Assembly (NCBI GenBank): GCA_964396845.1
Contig: CAYNGH010000059.1
Coordinates: 1-17,843, forward strand
DNA: 17,843 bases
Direction of reading: 5' to 3'
Source of the DNA: CAYNGH01 sp964396845
Lineage (GTDB): Bacteria > Vulcanimicrobiota > JAJTBE01 > CAYNGH01
This document shows, in pieces, positions 1 through 6,914 of the stretch (its first letter is position 1; each line of letters opens with the position of its first letter). The notes below the pieces were generated by a model. That model was not told the origin of the DNA, did no database searches, and worked only from the letters and a program-made list of their open reading frames with translations. A program made the position numbers and the translations under genes.

Positions 1-600
1 GGTTTCACCAGAATCGACTTTACCGGAAGCCTCATCCTCCCGATCTGGCTTTTCTTTTGATTCTCCGTCTGTGGCCGGCTCTGATCCCTTTGAAGGTTTT
101 TCAGCTTCGTCGGATTCTGACTTATCACCGGATACTTCCGGGTCTTCTGTTTCTTTGTAGTTGGTGACAATCAGCACCGGGCAGGGGGCGTTTTCGCCCA
201 CCCGGCGGGAAACACCACCGAGGCTCACATCCACAAAACCCCGCTTCGAGTGGGATCCGATAACAATCAGGTCGGCATTTATTTCCTGAGCCTTCCTGAC
301 AATGACCTTCGAGGCTTTTCCCTGTTCAACCACTTCATGAAATTCGATTCCGCTGTCGATGACCGGTTTGAGGAATTCATCCATGTTATCCCGGATCATC
401 ATCTTGAAGCGACGGTCTTCCGACTGTTCCACAAATTCCGACGCCATCAGGACCCCTTCATCCAGCATCAGCTGATGCTTGTCGTAAACGTGGAGTATTG
501 TCAGCTTTCCTCTGGTTCCCCGGGCCATGGCCAGTGCCGCGTTCCTGGCTGTTATTGCGTGCTGGGAAAAATCCGTGGCAAGAAGAATATTCTTGAACAA
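1..600 (-). CDS. universal stress protein (UspA family), C-terminus cut by window edge
   Basis: The minus strand is open for all 200 codons to the left edge, so the C-terminus is missing. The start is TTG at 600, followed by FKNILLATDFS, the typical Usp first strand with its Asp. It is chosen because AGGAGG lies 6 bases upstream (612-607). Residues 1-147 form a complete Usp alpha/beta domain: LTILHVYD near 33-40, ADLIVIGSHSKRG at 109-121, and CPVLIV at 140-145. The nucleotide-binding loop, G-x2-G-x9-G-S/T in ATP-binding members, is degenerate here (GSHS, then GGVS), so ATP binding is doubtful. From residue 149 a low-complexity tail rich in Glu, Asp, Ser, Lys and Pro runs at least 50 residues, which ordinary Usp proteins of about 140-160 residues lack. 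It is divergent from the lipoprotein gene at 787. Usp proteins are cytosolic stress-survival factors; the exact role here is unknown. Confidence 0.9.
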   Translation of the reverse strand, partial: MFKNILLATDFSQHAITARNAALAMARGTRGKLTILHVYDKHQLMLDEGVLMASEFVEQSEDRRFKMMIRDNMDEFLKPVIDSGIEFHEVVEQGKASKVIVRKAQEINADLIVIGSHSKRGFVDVSLGGVSRRVGENAPCPVLIVTNYKETEDPEVSGDKSESDEAEKPSKGSEPATDGESKEKPDREDEASGKVDSGET

Positions 601-606
601 ATCGCG

Positions 607-612
607 CCTCCT
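607..612 (-). promoter_or_regulatory. ribosome binding site of the Usp gene
   Basis: AGGAGG reads on the minus strand 6 bases before a TTG codon. It is what decides the TTG start, since no ATG lies in a suitable position. Confidence 0.75.
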
Positions 613-625
613 GATACTTGATGGA

Positions 626-631
626 ATTATA
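626..631 (-). promoter_or_regulatory. possible -10 box for the Usp gene
   Basis: A perfect TATAAT lies on the minus strand at 631-626 and would give a leader of about 20 bases carrying the RBS. No convincing -35 hexamer sits 16-18 bases upstream (GGATTT is nearest), so this is either an extended or activator-dependent promoter, or chance. Confidence 0.35.
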
Positions 632-786
632 GAATAAAAACCCCTGTAAAATCCCCTAATATTTTCTCTCTCCTTGCAATATGTCCTTGAGATTTGGATG
701 GAATAAAAGGAATATCCGGGAAATTTTAGAACCTGATATAACCAAGGCCTGTCACCACTGAAAAAGGGAATACTGGAGGTTTTATT

Positions 787-1656
787 ATGAAAAAAATTCT
801 CAAGACCACTTCCGTTTTGATGTTACTGCTTGTTGCGGCTCTCCTTCTTGCTTCCTGCAGTCCCAAAAAGGACCCCGGCGACAAAGATGCCAAGCCTGAA
901 ACAGTTGACAAGTCAAAGGTGCTGGCATATTTTCCCCTCAAGGAAGACAACCGCTGGGTTTACAGGGCACAGGTGGTGACGGTTCTCACCGGCAATGAAA
1001 ACATCGAAACAAATACAATGATGACATACAGATGCGCCGGAGATGCCAAAATGGGCACCACCGACACAGTTCTCCTGGAAGGTTATTTCAAGGACCAGCT
1101 ATTCCAGCGGGAATTTTATGAAATTACCAACGATGCCCTGATTGCCCACAAGCGCGTCATGTACACCGAGGGAGATGACGAACTGGAATCCCAGATGGAA
1201 CCGCCGGAACCTATGCTGAAACTCCCCATGGAAGATTTCAAGTCCTGGAGCTGGGAAGGAACCATGACACGGATTGAAACCAAGGATGGGCCGGTGGAAA
1301 CCAAGGGCCGTTTTGATTTCAAGGTTTCCAAGAAGGAAGAAGTGACAACTCCTGCAGGGACTTTTGAGGCATACAGGGTCGAGATGGACGGGTCGGCAAA
1401 TGACGGAAGCCGTGTTCAATCAACCCGCTGGTATGCGGAGAATGTTGGAATGGTGCGTGAAATATCCCGAGTCACATACAATGTTGACAGCCAGAAAGCT
1501 GAACTGGACAACCTGATAAAACAGGGATACATCAAACCCGAGGATGCCAAGAACTATACCATCATTGAAACCGTGGACATCACTGCGGATCTCAGAAGCT
1601 ATACCATAGACGGTATCACCACTCCGATTCCCGGAAGGGGAGATACAGACATATAA
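787..1656 (+). CDS. lipoprotein of unknown function
   Basis: A 289-residue protein with a lipoprotein signal: MKKILK, a hydrophobic core at residues 9-21, and lipobox L-A-S-C with the lipidated Cys at 24. A short charged linker follows (KKDPGDKDAKPE). GGAGGT at 775-780 fixes the start with 6 bases of spacing. The mature part is beta-rich with no catalytic motif I recognise. The segment around YFPLKEDNRWVYRA (residues 39-52) and the later TPAGTFEAYRVEMDG and RWYAENVGMVREIS resemble many bacterial envelope lipoproteins, in which a 'W-Y' opening strand and an 'AGTFxAxRV...WYAxxVGxV' closing sheet recur (a DUF3108/TapB-like look). That resemblance is my pattern reading, not a family assignment. 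It is probably monocistronic, since a terminator follows directly. Confidence 0.85.
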   Translation: MKKILKTTSVLMLLLVAALLLASCSPKKDPGDKDAKPETVDKSKVLAYFPLKEDNRWVYRAQVVTVLTGNENIETNTMMTYRCAGDAKMGTTDTVLLEGYFKDQLFQREFYEITNDALIAHKRVMYTEGDDELESQMEPPEPMLKLPMEDFKSWSWEGTMTRIETKDGPVETKGRFDFKVSKKEEVTTPAGTFEAYRVEMDGSANDGSRVQSTRWYAENVGMVREISRVTYNVDSQKAELDNLIKQGYIKPEDAKNYTIIETVDITADLRSYTIDGITTPIPGRGDTDI

Positions 1657-1679
1657 CCAAACCACCGACAAAAACATTT

Positions 1680-1702
1680 CAGGGCCAGGGGGCCCTGTTT
1701 TT
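1680..1702 (+). terminator. Rho-independent terminator of the lipoprotein gene
   Basis: CAGGGCC and GGCCCTG form a 7-bp GC-rich stem with a 4-base loop, followed at once by TTTTT. It starts 24 bases after the stop codon. Confidence 0.85.
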
Positions 1703-1781
1703 ATTGACAGCTGATTCGACAAGGAAAGAAAGACCCCGGATAGAAGAATAAAACAGTCCCCCAGAGAAAGGCGGTAATTCC

Positions 1782-2300
1782 ATGGCAATACTCACCCGGG
1801 AGGAGATTCTCAGGGAAATCCGGGAAGGCAATCTCAAGATCGACCCCTTCACCGAGGACATGGCAGGCCCCGGTTCCGTTGACCTGAGTCTGGGCAACAG
1901 CTTCCGCACCTTCAGGAAACTTCACGATATATACGATGTCACCGATGAGGCGAATTTCCACGATATTACCAGCCTGGTGGAAATCGGGGATGATGAACGT
2001 TTTGTGCTGATGCCCCAGGAAACAGTGCTGGGAATAACCCGGGAGCGGATCACACTGCCGCCGTACCTGTGCGGATGGCTGGAAGGCCGAAGCAGATTTG
2101 CCCGGCTGGGCCTGATGGTCCACATTACCGCCGGGTTCATGCAGCCGGGCATCGACAACCAGCAGGTGCTGGAGATTGCCAATGTATCCCCGGCGCCCCT
2201 GGCCCTCCACCCCGGCACCCGCATATGCCAGTTCATTTTCGAGAGAACCGTGGGACAGGCAAAATATCAGGGGCGATTCTCGGATCAAAGACTTCCATAA
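1782..2300 (+). CDS. dcd: dCTP deaminase
   Basis: This 172-residue protein hydrolyses dCTP to dUTP plus ammonia in the cytosol, feeding dTMP synthesis. Family landmarks are present in order: PGSVDLSLG at 30-38, the signature EGRSRFARLGLMVH at 101-114, TAGFMQPG at 116-123, and QVLEIAN at 128-134. Its Glu131 matches the catalytic Glu of the E. coli enzyme (VLEFYN). The conserved Ser and Arg of the signature (Ser104, Arg108) are also present. Length is slightly below the usual 180-195 residues. I cannot tell from sequence whether it also has dUTPase activity, as some relatives do. AAAGGCGG precedes the ATG. It is the first gene of a close-packed run: the next start is 30 bases downstream. Confidence 0.92.
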   Translation: MAILTREEILREIREGNLKIDPFTEDMAGPGSVDLSLGNSFRTFRKLHDIYDVTDEANFHDITSLVEIGDDERFVLMPQETVLGITRERITLPPYLCGWLEGRSRFARLGLMVHITAGFMQPGIDNQQVLEIANVSPAPLALHPGTRICQFIFERTVGQAKYQGRFSDQRLP

Positions 2301-2330
2301 TACTTCCATAATAATGAAGAGGTAGCATCA

Positions 2331-3263
2331 ATGATAAGCACAGTCACATTAAACCCTGCTTATGACAAGGCCGTGGAGGTACAGGACCTGATCCCCCACC
2401 AGGTGAATCAGATTCTCAGCTCCCGGTTTGACCCCGGCGGAAAGGGGATCAACGTTTCCCGGGTCCTGGCGGAGATGGAATTTCCCACCAGAGCCATGGG
2501 GATCATCGGCGGCGATACGGGGCTTTATATCAAATCCCACCTGGAGGCCAGGGGAATCGCCACGGGGTTTGTGGAAATAGACCAACCCACTCGAACCAAT
2601 CTTACCGTCACCGACATCGGGGATCCTCCTCCCACAGAGTTGAACGAACCGGGGCCTGTCATCGACGAGGCCATCATGCTCCAGGTGGAAAAGACCATAC
2701 TGGACGCCCTCACTGAAAGCAAGCTTTTTGTTTTTGCCGGGAGCCTTCCCCGGGGATGTCCCGATGACACATACTGCAGGCTCATCGACCTGGTCCGCCG
2801 ACGGGGTGCCACCGCAATACTGGACACCCGGGACGGCGCTCTGGTGGAAGGAATCAAGGCAAGGCCCTTCATGATAAAGCCCAACCATCACGAAGCTGGA
2901 GATCTTCTGGGGAGAAAGGTGGAATCCATCGAAGAAGTGGCCCGGGCCTGTGAAGACTTCACCCGGCAGGGGATAACCGTTGCCATCATATCCATGGGAA
3001 AAAGAGGCGCAGTGATGGCCTGTCCCGAAGGCACATTTCTGGCGATTCCTCCTCCAGTACAGGTGGACAGCGCCGTTGGAGCCGGTGATTCTCTGGTGGC
3101 GGGAATGTGCATGGGTATCGCCCTGAAGTACTCTTTTGCCGATTCCCTGCGTCTGGGAGTCGCCGCGGGCACCGCCACTGCCACTACTCCCGGCACTGCT
3201 CTTTGTAAAAAAGAAGTGGTGGAAGCCCTCAACAACCGTGTTGAGATTGAAAAACTCAACTGA
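2331..3263 (+). CDS. fruK: PfkB-family sugar kinase, 1-phosphofructokinase type
   Basis: A 310-residue ribokinase-fold kinase. The N-terminus ISTVTLNPAYD is typical of the 1-phosphofructokinase / tagatose-6-phosphate kinase branch, which phosphorylates a sugar monophosphate with ATP. GGKGINVSRVL (36-46) is the substrate-side PfkB signature 1. FAGSLPRGCP is at 135-144 and KPNHHEAGDL at 183-192. DSAVGAGDS (246-254) is signature 2 with the catalytic base Asp253. GGAGGT-type sites are not obvious; AAGAGG lies 6 bases before the ATG. There is no PTS transporter or FruR next to it, so fructose-1-phosphate as substrate is inference; tagatose-6-phosphate (LacC-like) is the main alternative. It sits between dcd and the RelA/SpoT gene with gaps of 30 and 24 bases, which suggests co-transcription. 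Confidence 0.85.
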   Translation: MISTVTLNPAYDKAVEVQDLIPHQVNQILSSRFDPGGKGINVSRVLAEMEFPTRAMGIIGGDTGLYIKSHLEARGIATGFVEIDQPTRTNLTVTDIGDPPPTELNEPGPVIDEAIMLQVEKTILDALTESKLFVFAGSLPRGCPDDTYCRLIDLVRRRGATAILDTRDGALVEGIKARPFMIKPNHHEAGDLLGRKVESIEEVARACEDFTRQGITVAIISMGKRGAVMACPEGTFLAIPPPVQVDSAVGAGDSLVAGMCMGIALKYSFADSLRLGVAAGTATATTPGTALCKKEVVEALNNRVEIEKLN

Positions 3264-3287
3264 CAGGCTGTCCATATGGAGTGATTA

Positions 3288-4406
3288 ATGAGTGCAAAAT
3301 CCGATGTTCAATATGTAATTAAAAAAACCGGCCCTGCCATGGGAGAAATCCGCAAGTCGGCACCCCGGCGGTTCGCGTCCAATGTGGCTGTTCCGGAAAT
3401 CTGGCGGGATCAGCTGGACATAATATACGAATTCTTATACCGCCAGCCCGATTATGAGCAATTATGCCTTGAGGTGGCCTATGTCCTCAAAACAAAACTT
3501 ATAGAATCCAACCTGGACTACTCATCCATCACATACCGGGCCAAGGATCTCAACAGTTTCCTTGAAAAGCTGGGCCGGAAGATATACAAAGAACCTTTTA
3601 ACGACATCACCGACTTTGCCGGGGTTCGACTGGTATGCATATACCGCTCGGATCTTGAATCCATCGAACAGATCATCCGCCGGGAATTCAAGCTGGTGGA
3701 AAAGGTGGACAAGAGCCGTAAAAAATCTGACCGATTTGGTTACCGGGCGGTTCATTTTCTGGTAAAGTTAGGCGAGGAATTCTCCGGCGCCCGTTATGAC
3801 CATCTCAAGAATCTGGTATGTGAAATACAGTTGCGAACCATTCTGCAACATGCCTGGGCTACCATTGACGAACACCTTGTTTATAAGAAAAAATCCTCCA
3901 TCCCCGGGGAGATGAGTCAACGGATCAACCACATATCCCAGGTTCTGGAAGAGGCGGATATTCAGTTTGAAAAAATCCGCCAGGAAAGAATCGAATATAT
4001 TCAGGCCCTTCAGAGAACCCGCCTCCAGAAGAATTTCCTCAAGCGGGAAATCAACCTGGATTCCTTTAAGATCCTGGTGGAGAGGTCCTTTCCCCATGCT
4101 CCCGATGAAGACATACGGGACTTTGAACGGGTGCTCAAGTGGATCGATTCGGACAAATACAAGACCGTGGGAGATCTCAACCGGGTGGTGGAAAAAGCAT
4201 CCCACCGGCTGGGTGTGGTGGTGAAAATGCTCGAAGACATGCTTATGCGCCAGTCCATGACCGTGCAGAAATGGTCCAACCTGGAGCTGTTCCACATCAG
4301 CATGGCTCTGGAAGACCCGGGATACCGCAAACGGGCAGGCATATCCCGGGGTTTTCATGAAATACTGGAAAAGATCGAATCCACGGGGAATAAAGAGGAA
4401 ATATGA
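3288..4406 (+). CDS. RelA/SpoT-domain protein, (p)ppGpp-synthetase-like, with helical C-terminal extension
   Basis: A 372-residue protein with a central RelA/SpoT synthetase domain (about 60-200) and no HD hydrolase, TGS or ACT domain. The expected synthetase residues are all present: Arg84/Lys86 in ITYRAK, DFAGVR at 109-114, the basic loop SRKKSDRFGYRAVH at 143-156, EIQLRT at 179-184, and HAWATIDEH at 188-196. So it is probably able to transfer pyrophosphate from ATP to a guanosine nucleotide or another acceptor. Residues about 200-372 are largely helical (LEEADIQFEKIRQERIEYIQ and onward) and match no domain I know. This makes it longer than ordinary small alarmone synthetases (about 200-250 residues). 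Start ATG has GGAG 6 bases upstream. Its stop overlaps the methyltransferase start by 4 bases (ATGA), so the two are translationally coupled. A toxSAS role cannot be excluded. Confidence 0.85.
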   Translation: MSAKSDVQYVIKKTGPAMGEIRKSAPRRFASNVAVPEIWRDQLDIIYEFLYRQPDYEQLCLEVAYVLKTKLIESNLDYSSITYRAKDLNSFLEKLGRKIYKEPFNDITDFAGVRLVCIYRSDLESIEQIIRREFKLVEKVDKSRKKSDRFGYRAVHFLVKLGEEFSGARYDHLKNLVCEIQLRTILQHAWATIDEHLVYKKKSSIPGEMSQRINHISQVLEEADIQFEKIRQERIEYIQALQRTRLQKNFLKREINLDSFKILVERSFPHAPDEDIRDFERVLKWIDSDKYKTVGDLNRVVEKASHRLGVVVKMLEDMLMRQSMTVQKWSNLELFHISMALEDPGYRKRAGISRGFHEILEKIESTGNKEEI

Positions 4407-5356
4407 AAATCAGAACCTGGGAAGACAAAATCAGGATAAAACATCCACAAAGCCCTGACCGTTCACCTTACTGGGATTTTCAACACAAGGGAAACCGTCA
4501 TTTCACCATAGATCCCGGAGATGTACCTCCCCGGTGGAATGACATCACCCAGCCGGAAAATGTATTCGAAGTCCCGGAGATATGGTATGGCGTGGAAAAG
4601 ATAAAATCACCCCTGCAAGAGAACGCACCCTTCCACGAAGTTGAATTTGTCCGGAGCATCTGGGAAAAATACTCAGATAAACCTCTTCACCGCATATTTG
4701 AAGTCTGCTGTGGCATATCTCCCCACGGATCGATTCTTGCCGGACAGGGATACCAGGTGGTGGGAGTCGATTCCTCCAGCGGAATGATTGAAGCCCTCAA
4801 TGCCAGAGTCAAAGCCCAGGAACTGGACATCAAAGCATACCGGCGGGACATATTCCAATTCTCCATTCCCGGGGATCCCCCCGACGGCGCCATCCTTCTG
4901 GGCAGGACATTCCCCCTGTCACGAAACAACAAAACCGACAACTCCGCCCTGGCCAGCCAGCTCCGTTCCGTAGGGACATTCCTGCGACGAAACACACTGT
5001 ATGTCATCGACTGCGGAAACCCAGAACCTCCAACATTCATCAGGGAGTATGCCTTCCAGAAACCCGATACCATCGACCTGGGATTCGCCCAGGTCACCCT
5101 GACCCACCGGGTATTCCCCACCGACGTGGAAACCCTGGCCACTCCCTTTGTCACCGGCTACCATGTCCAGTACCCCTCAGGACGGGTCCGGCTGGAAAAC
5201 CGGGGCGCCAAAAGCTTCGTATCACCACAGCACCTCTCAGCACTGGTGGAAATGTCACAGCTTTTCACCCTGGAAGCATTCCACCACTGGGGTAACACCG
5301 AACCAGGACTGGCCCGGGACGGCGGGCCATATATGGCTGTCCTGAGAAGAATCTGA
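4403..5356 (+). CDS. SAM-dependent methyltransferase, substrate unknown
   Basis: A 317-residue protein with a class I methyltransferase core. Motif I is IFEVCCGISPHG (98-109), in which the usual DxGxG is E-x-C-x-G. The acidic residue ending strand 2 is Asp123 in VVGVDSSSGMIE. Motif II is YRRDIFQFSIP with Asp139. About 95 residues precede the core (Trp- and Pro-rich, with WYGVEKIKSP near 61-70), and a C-terminal half of about 150 residues looks beta-rich (residues 165-317). That arrangement recalls small-molecule methyltransferases that act on free metabolites, but the substrate cannot be read from the sequence. The ATG overlaps the preceding stop by 4 bases. Conserved coupling to the RelA/SpoT-domain protein would suggest that they act on linked substrates; this is inference. 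Confidence 0.8.
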   Translation: MKIRTWEDKIRIKHPQSPDRSPYWDFQHKGNRHFTIDPGDVPPRWNDITQPENVFEVPEIWYGVEKIKSPLQENAPFHEVEFVRSIWEKYSDKPLHRIFEVCCGISPHGSILAGQGYQVVGVDSSSGMIEALNARVKAQELDIKAYRRDIFQFSIPGDPPDGAILLGRTFPLSRNNKTDNSALASQLRSVGTFLRRNTLYVIDCGNPEPPTFIREYAFQKPDTIDLGFAQVTLTHRVFPTDVETLATPFVTGYHVQYPSGRVRLENRGAKSFVSPQHLSALVEMSQLFTLEAFHHWGNTEPGLARDGGPYMAVLRRI

Positions 5357-5368
5357 TTAGCAATGACA

Positions 5369-5400
5369 CGGCGGGTATCGTCCGCCGATTATCTTGTTTT
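5369..5400 (+). terminator. probable terminator of the dcd-methyltransferase operon
   Basis: CGGCGG (5369-5374) pairs with CCGCCG (5382-5387), extended by a G-T pair. A T-rich tract (ATTATCTTGTTTT) follows. It lies 13 bases after the methyltransferase stop. The T run is not perfect. Confidence 0.6.
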
Positions 5401-5444
5401 CTTGAGTTTTTGTTTTTTGTTTTGGGAGCTTGGGTTTGGATTTT

Positions 5445-5546
5445 GGGTTGATTTTATGGCTTTATGAGTTTTTTTATGTTTGGGGTTGATTTTATGGCTT
5501 TTGGAGGGAAACCCTTTTCTCGAGAGAAAAGTAGTTTCCCTCCAAA
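5445..5546. repeat. AT-rich repeat element: 19-base direct repeat plus long hairpin
   Basis: GGGTTGATTTTATGGCTTT occurs exactly at 5445-5463 and 5483-5501 (38-base offset). The second copy runs directly into a long inverted repeat: TTTGGAGGGAAAC (5500-5512) pairs with GTTTCCCTCCAAA (5534-5546). Inside it CTTTTCT (5514-5520) pairs with AGAAAAG (5525-5531) around CGAG. No U-tract follows on the plus strand, so it is not an ordinary terminator. Surrounding DNA (5388-5480) is T-rich low complexity. It resembles short palindromic interspersed elements found between bacterial genes. A 68-codon minus-strand frame crossing it is most likely not a gene. Confidence 0.65.
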
Positions 5547-5695
5547 CCACCCTTCCCAAAAGAGCTTTATGAGGGCTTCGCCGGGTGAATATCATCTGCG
5601 TTTTTTGTAGTTAAAATCAATTTATTAAATGAATCTTGAAATATTTAACTGTTTTTGGAGTTTTAAATTTATATTTCAACAATCTTTAATTGAAC

Positions 5696-5724
5696 TTTAC
5701 ATATACAATTTTCAAAGGTATAAT
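5696..5724 (+). promoter_or_regulatory. strong sigma70-type promoter of the HEPN-like gene
   Basis: TTTACA (-35, 5 of 6 consensus) at 5696-5701, a 17-base spacer, and perfect TATAAT (-10) at 5719-5724. The predicted transcript start is near 5731, upstream of AAGGAGG at 5741-5747. It argues for the start at 5756 rather than a longer frame reaching back through the promoter. Confidence 0.75.
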
Positions 5725-5755
5725 GAAACAATATTTACATAAGGAGGGACTGCTG

Positions 5756-6226
5756 ATGGCCAGATCAGAAGAAATTATCAAAACTTGGTATAGAGTAAGC
5801 AAAGGGGAAAAGTTCAACAAAAGTGGGGAGGAATATGAAATCTTCAAATTCATGGCCCTGTGGATGGCATTTAATTCTTATCTGACTTGGAAAAAACCGA
5901 AAATATATGGCGACAAAGCCAAAGTAATGAAATTTGCAAAAGAAAACGCTAAAGCTAAAGAAAATCATATTGAGTTTCTCAAAGATAATAAATATATAGG
6001 TTATGTTGAAGAAATAAAGAGGGATGGCGTTACAAGTATGCGAGATGATAGTAATCATGTTATAAATAATGTCAATTGTCTATATGAAGTCATGAAATGT
6101 ATTTACACGATCCGATGCAACCTGTTCCATGGCGGGAAATCCAAAGAAGGAAGAGATTTGAAACTGGTAGAATCGGCCCACTATATCCTTGACAAGCTTT
6201 TTAAACCAATACAAGAGAATTTATAA
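5756..6226 (+). CDS. HEPN-like protein, candidate RNase/toxin
   Basis: A 156-residue, lysine-rich, largely helical protein. AAGGAGG 8 bases upstream sets the ATG at 5756; an upstream in-frame ATG at 5690 would place the promoter inside the gene. Near the C-terminus is EVMKCIYTIRCNLFHGGKSK (111-130). Arg120-x4-His125 in the form R-x-N-L-F-H-G-G-K is the signature of HEPN-domain proteins, where Arg and His form the RNase site. The N-terminal helix with FMALWMAFNSYLTW (32-45) fits the same fold: in many HEPN families an 'F..lW.AFN' helix pairs with the RNLFHGGK helix. Members occur in toxin-antitoxin, abortive infection and CRISPR effector systems. No antitoxin (for example an MNT nucleotidyltransferase) is adjacent. 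Codon use and base composition are AT-rich, unlike the operon upstream. Exact family is unassigned; a non-catalytic HEPN is possible. Confidence 0.75.
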   Translation: MARSEEIIKTWYRVSKGEKFNKSGEEYEIFKFMALWMAFNSYLTWKKPKIYGDKAKVMKFAKENAKAKENHIEFLKDNKYIGYVEEIKRDGVTSMRDDSNHVINNVNCLYEVMKCIYTIRCNLFHGGKSKEGRDLKLVESAHYILDKLFKPIQENL

Positions 6227-6914
6227 TGTTGGTGAGTTTTTGAACCCTATGCCATAAAGCCCTTTTATGAGAATAAGCCAAGAACCGGCAACGACCTGGA
6301 AGGGTTGACAAAAAGCAACCGATTGATTTTAAAAACAGATCACAAAACCTTATTTATTCAGGAGGGTTCCCCCAAAGCTTTAGTTACATCAAAAAAACAT
6401 CCGACCACAGGTAATAAATAGAAGCTGTCTTCTTTTATGAATAATTAACAGACCGCATAAAAAAATTCGTGAGCCATGAAAGAATAACAAAAACTTCACA
6501 TTCACTAATTATAATTTTGCTCAACAATGGAAGAATGATTTCAACATAGAACATTATTTTTATGGGAAACAAATATCACATACAAAAAAACTGATTATTA
6601 TCTGTACTCCCATGGATTTTAAGCAACTTTCCAGTCATTGACTACTCAACAAGACAGTGGCTACTGTTTTGGAGTATAAAAATATACTTAGTGGACCCAA
6701 AAAGGAGAAAATACATATGCTGATGAATTTTTTTATGAGATAGAATGATAAATAATTATACTGCCCGGGGATTTGCCATCGACTTTTCAACCTGACTTTT
6801 CAAGACTGCACCCTAAAAAAGCAATGACAATTTTGGCTTTGAACGCCAGAAACTGAAGATCCAGCACATAACACATTCTTGTCAATGAGAAATATTACAA
6901 AGGAGAAACCAGAT
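6227..6914. other. 688 bases without a supported gene
   Basis: AT-rich and stop-dense in the frames I checked. The only well-placed start is AAAAAGGAGAAAATACAT then ATG at 6718, which opens an 8-codon frame (MLMNFFMR) and stops; it could be a leader peptide or chance. GACTTTTCAA is repeated at 6781-6790 and 6794-6803. No tRNA, CRISPR array or terminator was recognised. It probably holds the promoter of the exported protein at 6915 and perhaps gene debris. Confidence 0.5.

Noticed and set aside
2349..3275. 308-codon minus-strand frame opposite the PfkB kinase
   Set aside because: Antisense shadow; the plus strand has all kinase motifs and an operon context.
5500..5546. Hairpin as a Rho-independent terminator
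   Set aside because: No T-run follows on the plus strand, and a better terminator for the operon lies at 5369-5400.
5389..5595. 68-codon minus-strand frame across the hairpin element
   Set aside because: Low-complexity Lys/Ser/Asn sequence, no RBS, and it overlaps a repeat; most likely not translated.
5690..5755. Upstream start for the HEPN-like gene
   Set aside because: It would place the promoter inside the gene, and the AAGGAGG site is spaced for 5756.
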